Assembly (NCBI GenBank): GCA_016794625.1
Contig: JAEUGY010000037.1
Span: 1 to 64,000 of the forward strand
DNA length: 64,000 nt
Source: Opitutaceae bacterium
GTDB taxonomy: Bacteria > Verrucomicrobiota > Verrucomicrobiia > Opitutales > Opitutaceae
Direction of reading: 5' to 3'
Shown here one piece after another: positions 51,741 to 60,282 of the stretch. The translations under genes and the position numbers were made by a program. Numbering within the stretch: position 1 is the stretch's first letter; every line of letters begins with the position of its first letter. The notes under the pieces are model-generated. The model worked only from the letters and a program-made list of their open reading frames with translations, searched no databases and was not told where the DNA came from.

Positions 51741-53588
51741 ATGCGCCCGATCAATCGATTCCTTGTTGAGAACCACCTCCGTATTGCGGCCAACCCCTGC
51801 ATCAGCCCCGATTTCTGTCTGGACTGGCCGGCCCTGCTGGCGCGGCTCCGGACCGGCGACCGGTCGGTGCAGCCCTGCGAGCGCAGCGCCTTCCGCACTG
51901 CGGCGGGACAATGGACGCTGCTGGAGGACCGTTCCAATGGCGATTGCGCGTGGCGGCTCGAACGCGCCGCCGGGGCGACGGGCGACGGAGGACTGACCGA
52001 CGGGTCGGACGCGGGCGGCTTCCGAGTGTATCCGGCGACCTGGGACAACCTGATTGCGCTGAAGAATCAGGTGCAGTCCTTTGCCCCCGGCTCGACGATT
52101 TTCCCCACGGCGGCGGAGCGCCTCGGACAGAGCACGCTCGGCATCGGCGCCCGCTTCACCACGCTGCACTGGCCGGCGGTCGAGTGGGCGATGAGCGCGC
52201 TCGGCATCGGGGTGACGGCGAACCAGAATTCCATCCCGCGCGAACTGGTCTATGATGTCGACGCCATGCTCGCGGGCCGCCTCGACACCGTGCCGTTTCC
52301 CTTCATCGGCACGAACGTGCCCGAGGGACACCAGGGCCAGAGCGTGGAGGGCATGAGCCATGGCTGCGTGCTGTCCAAGCTGCGCAATGGGTTCCATCAC
52401 CTCGGCATTCCGTGGAGTTTCAACGCCGACCACCAGCCGATCGGCGGCAAGTTTGACGTCCGGGAGGACGTGTTGGTGTCGGGTTGCGTGCTCGCGAGCT
52501 ACATCACCTTCGACCTGTCCCCGGAGCTGGCCCTGAATCAGCCGGCGGACGTGGGCACCATCGATCCGGCCCTGATCTCCACGGTGCGCGCCCGGGTGGC
52601 GGCGGCGGGCATTACCCTCGATGACCAGGCGTTTGCCCGGCTCCTGGCCACGGTCTGGACTCCGTTGCAGAAGATGAAGCGTCGCGACGAAAAGTATGCG
52701 GCGGCGCGGGCGCGTCTGTTCACCACGCCTGTCGGCCGGGCCTACCTGCGCGAGCTCTCCATCGACGAGCTGCCGGGTCTGACCACTCCGGAGACCACCG
52801 CCATCATGCTCGCGCTCTGCGAAGCGCTGGGCATGAAGATCCATTTTGTCGCTCCGGCCTTCGGCTTCCAGAAGAACATGCCGTATCCGGACAACGCCGC
52901 GCTTCGCGTGCTCATTGAAAAGCAGTGGGCGGTGTGCCGGAAGTTCGATGCGAGCATTGGTTTCCACTCCGGCTCCGGCAAATCGGCGGAGAACTACCGC
53001 GTGATGGGCGAGGTCACGGGCCAGCGGCTCGAGATCAAGACCAGCGGCCGCTACACCTACGAAATGGGGCGGGCGCTGCACGCCTCGAGTGACGCGACCG
53101 ACCAGGCGCTCTGGCGCGACTGGTACCGCTTCACGCTCGAACTCGCGCTGAAAGGCGCCTTCAGTGCGGATGCGACGGAGCGCAAGATGGCGCGCACGTT
53201 CATCACCGATGCGCTGGTCAAGACCGGCGCCAAGCAGACGGAACCCTACGCCACGGAGTCCGAAACCCGGGCAGCCCTGGAGGCGCTCACGCCCAGCCCC
53301 GAGCACATGTTTTGGTTCGAGTACAACTTTCTCTATGTGCTGGCGGCGGGCGGCAAGGCCGAGAAATCGGCCCTCGGCGACCACTCACCGGCGGGCTACC
53401 AGCAGCGTGCTCGGTTCTATGCGATCAGCGAACAGGGACGGCTCAACTACGCCCGCAATGTGGCGTCGTACATCGTCTTCCTCGCCGAATCCACCGGAGT
53501 GGCACCCGCGGAGCGGTGTGCAGCGGCCCGGACGCTGCTGTCGCGCTACGCGACCATGAATGCGTTCCTCGCGGACATCGGACGGTGA
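51741..53588 (+). CDS. UxaE-like tagaturonate/fructuronate epimerase family (tentative)
   Basis: A 615-residue soluble protein. Regions such as ALCEALGMKIHFVAPAFGFQK, the metal-site-like FHSGSGKSAENYRVM and IKTSGRYTYEMGRAL resemble the D-tagaturonate epimerase (UxaE) family of uronate metabolism, though it is longer than typical members (about 500). UxaE epimerises tagaturonate and fructuronate, linking galacturonate and glucuronate breakdown. No other uronate genes adjoin it, so the assignment rests on these motifs only. A hairpin-type terminator lies 117 bp downstream. Confidence 0.5.
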   Translation: MRPINRFLVENHLRIAANPCISPDFCLDWPALLARLRTGDRSVQPCERSAFRTAAGQWTLLEDRSNGDCAWRLERAAGATGDGGLTDGSDAGGFRVYPATWDNLIALKNQVQSFAPGSTIFPTAAERLGQSTLGIGARFTTLHWPAVEWAMSALGIGVTANQNSIPRELVYDVDAMLAGRLDTVPFPFIGTNVPEGHQGQSVEGMSHGCVLSKLRNGFHHLGIPWSFNADHQPIGGKFDVREDVLVSGCVLASYITFDLSPELALNQPADVGTIDPALISTVRARVAAAGITLDDQAFARLLATVWTPLQKMKRRDEKYAAARARLFTTPVGRAYLRELSIDELPGLTTPETTAIMLALCEALGMKIHFVAPAFGFQKNMPYPDNAALRVLIEKQWAVCRKFDASIGFHSGSGKSAENYRVMGEVTGQRLEIKTSGRYTYEMGRALHASSDATDQALWRDWYRFTLELALKGAFSADATERKMARTFITDALVKTGAKQTEPYATESETRAALEALTPSPEHMFWFEYNFLYVLAAGGKAEKSALGDHSPAGYQQRARFYAISEQGRLNYARNVASYIVFLAESTGVAPAERCAAARTLLSRYATMNAFLADIGR

Positions 53589-53612
53589 CCGCCGCCGCGC
53601 AGCGCGGCGGCG

Positions 53613-53647
53613 GAATGACGAATGACGAATGACGAATGACGAATGAC
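53613..53647 (+). repeat. Five tandem GAATGAC heptamers
   Basis: GAATGAC occurs five times in a row directly after a GC hairpin (CCGCCGCCGCGC/GCGCGGCGGCGG) that closes the UxaE-like gene. Its period of seven bases and intergenic position recall short tandemly repeated heptamer sequences of other bacteria. A similar period continues imperfectly to about 53715. Confidence 0.85.
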
Positions 53648-53704
53648 GGTGCCAGCCCGGGGGGCTGGAAGTTCGAAGGGCGAAACGAGCGGTCGGACGA
53701 ATGA

Positions 53705-53733
53705 CCCGGGCACTGGGGCCCGGGCATTTTTTT
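53705..53733 (+). terminator. Intrinsic terminator, rightward
   Basis: CCCGGGC and GCCCGGG pair around ACTGGG and are followed by CA then seven T's. It would end rightward transcription from the UxaE-like gene just before the lpd stop. Confidence 0.82.
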
Positions 53734-53736
53734 GGG

Positions 53737-55125
53737 CTAGAGGGCGTGGAGGGCGCTCTTTGCGACGGCGAGGCCGGCTTCCTTGACGGCTTCGCTCACG
53801 GTGGGGTGGGCGTGGATGGTGCGGCCGAGGTCTTCGGCGCTGCCGCCGTAGACCATGTGGGTTACGACCTCGGAAATGAGTTCGCCGGCGTTGTGGCCGA
53901 GGATCTGGGCGCCGAGGATGCGATCCGTCTTGGCATCGGCGATGATCTTCACGAACCCATCGGTGGCAGCGGCGGAGATGGCCCGGCCGTTGGCGGCAAA
54001 GTTGAATTTGCCGACCGCCACCGCCAGACCCTGGGCCTTGGCGGCATCCTCACCCAAACCAACCGAAGCGACTTCGGGTGAGGTGTAAACGACGCCGGGC
54101 ACGAGATTCCAATCCACATGGCCGGCCTTGCCGGCGATCCACTCGGCGACGGCGACCCCATCCTCTTCGGCCTTGTGGGCCAGCATCGGCCCGGCCACTA
54201 CATCTCCGATCGCCCAGATGCCGGGCACGGTGGTCCGCAGGTGGTCGTCCACCTTGACTCGCTTCTTGTCATCGAGGGCCACGCCGGCCTTGTCGAGACC
54301 GAGACCATCGGTGTACGGCCGCCGGCCCACCGCCACGAGAACCTTGTCCGCGGGGAACTCCAATTTCTGTCCTTCGCGCTCCGCCGTCAGCACGCCCTGG
54401 GCGAAACCGGTGACCTTGGCGCCGACTTCGATTTTGAGACCCTGTTTTTGCAGCAGCCGGGTGAAGGCGCGGATGACGTCGTCGTCGTAGGTGGCAATGA
54501 TCTTGGGCAAGAACTCGACCACGGTGACCTCGCTCCCAAGACGCGACCAGACTGAACCCAGTTCCAAACCGATGGCGCCGCCACCGACGACCACCAGCCG
54601 CTTGGGCACTTCGCTGAAGCCAATGGCATCGTCGCTCGACACGACCGTCCGGCCGTCGAACTTCATGAAGGGGAGTTCGACCGGGGCGGAGCCCGTGGCG
54701 ATGACAACGTGGCGGGCCGAGACCTGCGTCGCGGCGCCGTCGGCGCCGGTCACCGCCAGCGTCGTGGCGTTGATGAATGTCGCCGTGCCCGTCAGCACCG
54801 TGACCTTCCGACCCTTGGCGAGCGCGGCCACGCCGCCGACCAGCTTGGAGACCACCGCGTCCTTGCGTTTCATCAAGGCGGCCAGATCCAGTTCGACCCC
54901 CGCCAGCTTGACGCCGTGTTCCGCCGCGTGACTCCGGGCGAAGACAAACTGCTCGCTCGAATGCAGCAGGGCCTTGCTCGGGATGCACCCGACATTCAGA
55001 CAGGTGCCGCCCAGCGTGCCCCGCTTGTCGACCAGCGCGACCTTGAGCCCGAGCTGGGCGGCGCGAAAGGCGCACACATAGCCGCCGGGACCGGCGCCGA
55101 TGACGATGAGATCAAACGTATCCAT
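53737..55125 (-). CDS. lpdA: Dihydrolipoyl dehydrogenase (E3)
   Basis: A 462-residue flavoenzyme that reoxidises lipoamide in the 2-oxoacid dehydrogenase complexes. It starts MDTFDLIVIGAGPGGY (FAD site) with the redox-active Cys pair in GGTCLNVGCIPSK. Further parts are the NAD-binding VVVGGGAIGLELGSVW and the C-terminal HAHPTVSEAV active-site His-Glu motif (His in IHAHPT). ATG 55125 fits the family start. It is the third gene of sucA-sucB-lpd, separated from sucB by a 215-bp gap with heptamer-like repeats. Confidence 0.96.
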   Translation of the reverse strand: MDTFDLIVIGAGPGGYVCAFRAAQLGLKVALVDKRGTLGGTCLNVGCIPSKALLHSSEQFVFARSHAAEHGVKLAGVELDLAALMKRKDAVVSKLVGGVAALAKGRKVTVLTGTATFINATTLAVTGADGAATQVSARHVVIATGSAPVELPFMKFDGRTVVSSDDAIGFSEVPKRLVVVGGGAIGLELGSVWSRLGSEVTVVEFLPKIIATYDDDVIRAFTRLLQKQGLKIEVGAKVTGFAQGVLTAEREGQKLEFPADKVLVAVGRRPYTDGLGLDKAGVALDDKKRVKVDDHLRTTVPGIWAIGDVVAGPMLAHKAEEDGVAVAEWIAGKAGHVDWNLVPGVVYTSPEVASVGLGEDAAKAQGLAVAVGKFNFAANGRAISAAATDGFVKIIADAKTDRILGAQILGHNAGELISEVVTHMVYGGSAEDLGRTIHAHPTVSEAVKEAGLAVAKSALHAL

Positions 55126-55151
55126 GGGAATCGGCCGATGGGCCGGAAGTG

Positions 55152-55340
55152 CGAAGAGTGAAGAGTGAGGACGGAATTCAGAATTCAGGAGCCGGAAGGG
55201 GGAATGGACAAGAGGGAGCGTTGGTAGAGAACGGTCGCCCAAGTTGGGCATTTGAGAATCTCAGTTCCCAGATTCAGCTACTGACTTCTGGATCCTGGAC
55301 TCTGAATTCCGAATTCCCCATTCACCCTTCCCGGCTCCTG
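55152..55340. repeat. Period-7 degenerate repeats in two inverted arms
   Basis: From 55152 the sequence runs in heptads (for example GAAGAGT GAAGAGT, GAATTCA GAATTCA, then GGAGCCG GAAGGGG). From about 55253 to 55340 the opposite strand shows the same style, and CAGGAGCCGG(G)AAGGG with GGAATTCAGAATTC-like units occurs in both orientations. No gene is seen here. It may be a degenerate heptamer repeat family that can fold into a long hairpin between lpd and sucB. Confidence 0.7.
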
Positions 55341-56582
55341 CTAGATCGCCAACAGGAGTCGTGCCGGATCCTCGATGGCCTGCTTGACCTTGACGAGGAA
55401 GGTGACCGCCTCGCGGCCGTCGACCAGGCGGTGATCGTAGCTCAAGGCAAGGTACATCATCGGACGGATGACGACCTGGCCGTTGACCGCGACCGGCCGC
55501 TCGGTGATGGCGTGCAGGCCGAGGATGGCGCTCTGCGGAGCGTTCAGGATCGGCGTGGAGAGCATCGAACCGAAGATGCCCCCGTTGGTGATGGTGAAGA
55601 CACCGCCCTCCAGGTCGGCGAGGGTGATCTTGCCGTCGCGGGCGCGCTTGGCCGCGTCGCCGATGGCCTTCTCAATGTCGGCCATGCCGAGCTTGTCGGC
55701 GTTGCGAATGACGGGGACCATCAGGCCCTTCTCCGTCGAGACGGCGACCCCGATGTCGAAGTAGTGGTTCTGGATGATCTCATCGCCCGCAAACTGGGCG
55801 TTGATCGCGGGAATCTCCTTCAAGGCGTTGACGACCGCCTTGGTGAAGAAGGACATGAAGCCCAGCTTCAGACCGTTCTTCTTGACGAAGTCGTCCTGGT
55901 ACTTGGCGCGCAGGGCCATGACCGCGGACATGTCGACCTCGTTGAACGTCGTGAGCATGGCGGCCTCGTGCTGGGCCTGGACCAGGCGCTCGGCGATGCG
56001 CTTGCGCAGCGGAGAGAGTTTCCGGCGGGTCTGCCGGGTGCCGGCGGGTGCGGCAGGGGCGGATACGACCGGAGCCGCCGCGGGGACCGCGACCGGAGCG
56101 GCGGCGGGCGCCGCCGCCTTTTCGGCCGCCTTGGGGGCGGCTTCAACCGCGGCGAGCACATCGCCCTTGGTCAGCCGACCACCCTTGCCCGAGCCGGCCA
56201 GCGTTGTGGCGTCGATCCCGGTTTCCTCGACGATTCGGCGCACGGCCGGAGAGGCCGGCGGTGCGGACGTTGAAGGTGCGGCCGCCGCGACCTTGGCGCT
56301 CGTGCCCTCGACGACAGACGGCGCGGCGGGAGCCGACCCTGTGTCGACGGTTTCGAGCGTCGCCACCACCTGGCCGATTTTCACCTCGGTCCCCGGCGCC
56401 ACCTTCAAGCTGATGCGACCGGCCACCTCGGCGGTGCCTTCCGAGGTGATTTTGTCGGTTTCGAGTTCGAAGAGCGGCTGGTCTTTTTTGACCGTCGCGC
56501 CATCGGCCACGTGCCATTTGGCGAGGATGCCGGTGCTGATCGATTCGCCCAGCGGCGGGATTTTGACGTCAAGGGAGGCCAT
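55341..56582 (-). CDS. sucB: Dihydrolipoyllysine succinyltransferase (2-oxoglutarate dehydrogenase E2)
   Basis: A 413-residue E2 subunit. The N-terminal lipoyl domain has [14 protein letters not shown] and the lipoyl-Lys in [11 protein letters not shown]. An Ala/Pro-rich linker (about 80-115), an E1/E3-binding region ([20 protein letters not shown]), a second linker, and the catalytic domain with [15 protein letters not shown] (His-Asp) follow. It transfers succinyl groups to CoA. It lies 36 bp from sucA. Confidence 0.96.
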   Translation of the reverse strand: MASLDVKIPPLGESISTGILAKWHVADGATVKKDQPLFELETDKITSEGTAEVAGRISLKVAPGTEVKIGQVVATLETVDTGSAPAAPSVVEGTSAKVAAAAPSTSAPPASPAVRRIVEETGIDATTLAGSGKGGRLTKGDVLAAVEAAPKAAEKAAAPAAAPVAVPAAAPVVSAPAAPAGTRQTRRKLSPLRKRIAERLVQAQHEAAMLTTFNEVDMSAVMALRAKYQDDFVKKNGLKLGFMSFFTKAVVNALKEIPAINAQFAGDEIIQNHYFDIGVAVSTEKGLMVPVIRNADKLGMADIEKAIGDAAKRARDGKITLADLEGGVFTITNGGIFGSMLSTPILNAPQSAILGLHAITERPVAVNGQVVIRPMMYLALSYDHRLVDGREAVTFLVKVKQAIEDPARLLLAI

Positions 56583-56618
56583 GGAGAGAAGAAGGGTGGG
56601 AGGGAGCGTGGAGTGGAA

Positions 56619-59411
56619 TCAGAGCGTGAAGGCGGCCTTGAGCAGGTCCGCGAGTTCGATCCGGTGGAGGGCAAGGGCACCGACGGCGGGCGAAGCGGCG
56701 GAGTCGCGTCCGGCGTAGGCGGCTTTCCGACCAAAGATCTCCTCGAGAGACGGGGCGATGTAGGACCAGGCACCCATGTTTTGCGGTTCCTCCTGGACCC
56801 AGACCAGCCGGCTGCCGGCGTGTTGCCGGGCCAGTTCGGACAGCCGCTCGGCGTGCAGCGGGTAAAGCTGCTCGACCCGGACGATCGCGGTGTCGGTGAT
56901 GCCGTGTTTTTCGCGGTAGTCGGCCAGATCATAGTAGACCTTGCCCGAACAGAGCAGCAGACGCGCGGCCTGCTTCGGACCCTGAGGATCATCCAGGATT
57001 TCTTGGAACGAACCGCTGGTGAACTCGTCGAGCCGCGAGACCGCCCCCGGATGACGCAGCAGGGATTTGGGGGACATGATGACGAGCGGCTTCAGGAAAT
57101 CGCGCTTCATCTGCCGGCGAAGCACATGGAACAGGTTGGCCGGCGTGGTGATGTTCGCGACCTGGATGTTGTTTTCGGCGCAGAGCTGCAGGAACCGCTC
57201 CAGACGGGCCGACGAGTGTTCCGGCCCCTGGCCCTCGTAGCCGTGCGGCAGGAGGAGGACGATGCCGGAGGTCCGCTGCCACTTGGATTCACCGCTGACA
57301 ATGAACTGGTCGATGACCACCTGCGCACCGTTGGCGAAGTCGCCGAACTGGGCTTCCCACATGATCAGCATCTGCGGGTAGTCGAGCGAGTAGCCGTAAT
57401 CGAAGCCGAGCACGGCGGCCTCGGAGAGCAGGGAATTGTAGACGCAGAAACGCGCCTGACGACCCTCGTCGAGGTGGTTGAGCGGAGTGAAGCGCTCGCG
57501 CGTCTCGTAGTCGTGCAGCACCGCGTGCCGATGACTGAACGTGCCGCGTTCGCAGTCCTGCCCGCTCAGACGCACCGGAACCCCCTCCAGCAGCAGAGTG
57601 GCGTGGGCCAGTGCCTCGCCGAGCGACCAGTCGACCGGTCCGCCGTCCTTGAGGGCCTGCGACCGGGAGTCGAGCAGGCGCTTGATCTTCGGATTGACCT
57701 TGAAGCCGGCGGGCAAGGTGGTGAGCCCGCGGATCGCCTTGGCGATCAGTTCGCTAGATACACCAGTCGGCACGGCGGCGTGGCTGTAGGCCGGCTGGAA
57801 GACGGCGGTGGAGCCGGCGAATCGCGCCTGCAGGTTGGCGGCGGCCGCGGCAGCCTTGGCCTTCCGTTTGGCGGTCTTCTCGGCTTCGCGCTGCTTGGCC
57901 TTCTCCAGGTTGGCCTCCAGGGCGGCCATGTACTCCGCCTTGATCGCGTCGCACTCGGCCACCGTGTGGCTCCCTTCGTTGATCAGCTTGCCGGTGTAGA
58001 GGCTGGAGACCAGCGGGTGGGCTGCGATCGTGCGGTAGAGCGTCGGCTGGGTGAAGGCGGGCTCATCCGCCTCATTGTGCCCGTGGCGACGGAAGCAGTA
58101 CATGTCGATGACGACATCCCGCTGGAACTTGACGCGGAACTCGAGGGCCAGACGCGCGACCATGCAGACCGCCTCCGGATCGTCGCCGTTCACGTGAAAA
58201 ATGGGCGCCTCGATCATCTTGGCCACGTCGCTGCAGTAGCGCGTCGAACGGGCGTCGCTCGGCAGCGTGGTGAAGCCGATCTGGTTGTTGATGACGATGT
58301 GCAGGGTGCCGCCCGTGCGGTAGCCGGGCAGCTGGGAGAAGTTCAGCGTTTCGGCAACCACGCCCTGGCCGGCGAAGGCGGCGTCGCCGTGCACCAGCAA
58401 CGGCATGACCCGGCGGCGTTCGGAGTCGCCCCGGATGCGCTGGCGCGCGCGGGCCTTGCCCTCGACGACCGGATTGACGATTTCCAGGTGGGACGGATTG
58501 GCGGCGAGGCGGACCTCGACCTTCCGGCCCGAGGCGGTGTCGAGCAGCGACTCGTATCCGAGATGATACTTCACGTCGCCGTCGCCGGCGACCGTCTCCG
58601 GGATGTAGTTTTCCGAAAACTGCTCGAACAGGACCTCGAACGGCTTGCGCAGGATCGAGGTGAGCACATTGAGACGGCCGCGGTGGGCCATGCCCATGAC
58701 GATCTCCTCGACGCCCACGTCGGGAGAGTGCTCGACCACCGTGTCGAGGGCCGCGATGAACGTTTCACCGCCCTCGAGGGAGAACCGCTTCTGGCCGACG
58801 TATTTGGTGTGGAGAAACTTTTCGAACAGTTCCGCCTTGTGCAGACGCCGCAGGATGCGGGTCTTCTGTTCTTTGGTGAAGCTGGGCTGGTTGCGCGACG
58901 GCTCCATCCGCTCCTGCAGCCAGCGCCGGATTTCCGTGTCCTGAATATGGATGTATTCGACCCCGATCCGACCGCAGTAGGTCTGACGCAGGCTTTCGAT
59001 CATATCCCGAAGCTTCATCTTCCGGATGTTCAGGTAGTGGCCGACATCGTAGACCTTGTCCAAGTCCTCCTCCGTCAGGCCAAACTCCGAGAGGGCCAGC
59101 CGCGGGGACGGGCCCGGCGGCTCGGAAAGCGGATCGAGGTGGGCCTGGGTGTGGCCGATGGCCCGGTAGTGGTAGATGAGACTGTGGACCTGGGACTGCT
59201 TCAGGCTGTCGATCTCGCTCACTCCTGAGGCCGCAGAGGGCGCGGCGCCCGGGGCGCGTGGGGCCGAGCCGGCGCCGCTGGTTCCGAGGGTGAAGCCTTG
59301 GAAAAAGGCGTGCCACGTCGGATCGACGGAATTGGGATTCTGGAGCCACGCGGAATAGGCCGCGTCGATGACGTCGGCATTGGCCCGGGTTGGCAACGTG
59401 AGGGAGTTCAT
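56619..59411 (-). CDS. sucA: 2-oxoglutarate dehydrogenase E1
   Basis: A 930-residue thiamine-diphosphate enzyme that decarboxylates 2-oxoglutarate in the citric acid cycle. The N-terminus (YSAWLQNPNSVDPTWHAFFQG) is the E2-binding region. Later come GRIGVEYIHIQD, MGMAHRGRLNVLTSI, the ThDP part with HVNGDDPEAVCMVARL and FRRHGHNEADEPAFTQP, and PHGYEGQGPEHSSARLERFLQ. Length and order match SucA (about 930). It begins the sucA-sucB-lpd operon and diverges from a small gene at 59611. Confidence 0.97.
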   Translation of the reverse strand: MNSLTLPTRANADVIDAAYSAWLQNPNSVDPTWHAFFQGFTLGTSGAGSAPRAPGAAPSAASGVSEIDSLKQSQVHSLIYHYRAIGHTQAHLDPLSEPPGPSPRLALSEFGLTEEDLDKVYDVGHYLNIRKMKLRDMIESLRQTYCGRIGVEYIHIQDTEIRRWLQERMEPSRNQPSFTKEQKTRILRRLHKAELFEKFLHTKYVGQKRFSLEGGETFIAALDTVVEHSPDVGVEEIVMGMAHRGRLNVLTSILRKPFEVLFEQFSENYIPETVAGDGDVKYHLGYESLLDTASGRKVEVRLAANPSHLEIVNPVVEGKARARQRIRGDSERRRVMPLLVHGDAAFAGQGVVAETLNFSQLPGYRTGGTLHIVINNQIGFTTLPSDARSTRYCSDVAKMIEAPIFHVNGDDPEAVCMVARLALEFRVKFQRDVVIDMYCFRRHGHNEADEPAFTQPTLYRTIAAHPLVSSLYTGKLINEGSHTVAECDAIKAEYMAALEANLEKAKQREAEKTAKRKAKAAAAAANLQARFAGSTAVFQPAYSHAAVPTGVSSELIAKAIRGLTTLPAGFKVNPKIKRLLDSRSQALKDGGPVDWSLGEALAHATLLLEGVPVRLSGQDCERGTFSHRHAVLHDYETRERFTPLNHLDEGRQARFCVYNSLLSEAAVLGFDYGYSLDYPQMLIMWEAQFGDFANGAQVVIDQFIVSGESKWQRTSGIVLLLPHGYEGQGPEHSSARLERFLQLCAENNIQVANITTPANLFHVLRRQMKRDFLKPLVIMSPKSLLRHPGAVSRLDEFTSGSFQEILDDPQGPKQAARLLLCSGKVYYDLADYREKHGITDTAIVRVEQLYPLHAERLSELARQHAGSRLVWVQEEPQNMGAWSYIAPSLEEIFGRKAAYAGRDSAASPAVGALALHRIELADLLKAAFTL

Positions 59412-59433
59412 GGATTGAGATTAGAAAACGAAC

Positions 59434-59523
59434 CCAGCGAACACAGGCGATGCACCTGGATCCGCTGGGTAGGTTACAAGCAGAGCTTCTCTTACGCTTG
59501 CCTGACTTGCCGGTGCAGGCAAG
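59434..59523. other. Hairpins in the sucA/59611 divergent gap
   Basis: CCAGCG (59434-59439) pairs with CGCTGG (59463-59468), and CTTGCCTG (59497-59504) pairs with CAGGCAAG (59516-59523), both perfect. They lie upstream of sucA and could belong to its leader or a regulator site. No known riboswitch was recognised. Confidence 0.35.
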
Positions 59524-59610
59524 TCCGGCGCACCGTTGGACCGATGGATTGAAACCTCGCTTACTTCGGGGAGATGCACCATTAGAACCGGGTCAATCCC
59601 ACCTATTTTC

Positions 59611-59847
59611 ATGGAGCAAGAGATCAAAGCCACCCTCGTTGACTTGCTGGATCAGATCCGACGCGCCGACGGACCGGGTATCGGTTCCAGCTTGGGCAAG
59701 CTGGATGAACTGCTGGTACGCGGCCGGGGTCAACTACATCCGCAATTGGTTCACTACTTGGAGGGCCGCAGCTACGCGAAGGCCGTGGCGTGGCTCGGCG
59801 GCGAGGGAGGAATCCCCGCAGGTTCTTGTCGTGGAGGGAGTAAGTGA
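59611..59847 (+). CDS. Small protein of unknown function
   Basis: A 78-residue protein starting MEQEIKATLVDLLDQIRRAD. It looks like a helical hairpin with LDELLVRGRGQLHPQLVHYL and ends in a Gly-rich tail. It is one base from the SUI1-like gene, so expression is coupled. The compact length and clean start suggest a real gene; I recognise no family. Confidence 0.65.
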   Translation: MEQEIKATLVDLLDQIRRADGPGIGSSLGKLDELLVRGRGQLHPQLVHYLEGRSYAKAVAWLGGEGGIPAGSCRGGSK

Positions 59848-59848
59848 C

Positions 59849-60256
59849 ATGTCGACGTCGAAAAAGCTCACCACGGACGGCGGTGCGCCCCTAGCTCACA
59901 ATCCCTTCCATGCGCTACCCGGTGGAGGGAGCGAAGCGACGGTTCCGGCGGCTCCCACCCCTGCGCGGGCGGCCCCCGCCAAACCGTCACTCCCGGCACC
60001 AGAGGAGAAGAATCGGGGTCGGGTGGACGTGCTTCGCTCCACGGCCGGTCGAGGTGGAAAGACGGTGACCGTGGTGCAGGGTTTTGTCGGAATCGGCCTG
60101 CCCGAGAAGGAACAACTGGCCAAGGCGATGCAAAAGCGCTGCGGCAGCGGGGGTACGGTCAAGGAAGGTCGCATTGAGATCCAGGGAGACCAACGGGAAG
60201 CGGTGGTCGCAGTGTTGCGGGCGGCGGGGTTCCGCCCCGTCTTGGCTGGAGGGTAG
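59849..60256 (+). CDS. SUI1/eIF1-family translation factor (YciH-like)
   Basis: A 135-residue protein. The N-terminal half (1-60) is a Pro/Ala-rich linker; the C-terminal half carries a SUI1 domain: RVDVLRSTAGRGGKTVTVV, then KAMQKRCGSGGTVKEGRIEIQ and REAVVAVLRAAGF. Bacterial SUI1 proteins resemble eukaryotic eIF1 and bind the ribosome; their exact use in bacteria is not settled. GGAGG lies 12 bases before ATG 59849. It is coupled to the small gene before it. Confidence 0.85.
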   Translation: MSTSKKLTTDGGAPLAHNPFHALPGGGSEATVPAAPTPARAAPAKPSLPAPEEKNRGRVDVLRSTAGRGGKTVTVVQGFVGIGLPEKEQLAKAMQKRCGSGGTVKEGRIEIQGDQREAVVAVLRAAGFRPVLAGG

Positions 60257-60282
60257 ATCGCGTCTCGTCGCGGATTCCTGGC

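Noticed and set aside
53613..53647. Short tandem repeats as a CRISPR array
   Set aside because: Units are seven bases with no spacers and no cas genes nearby.
59450..59848. Long N-terminal extension of the SUI1-like gene
   Set aside because: It would overlap the 59611 gene in another frame; the SUI1 gene has its own GGAGG and ATG at 59849.
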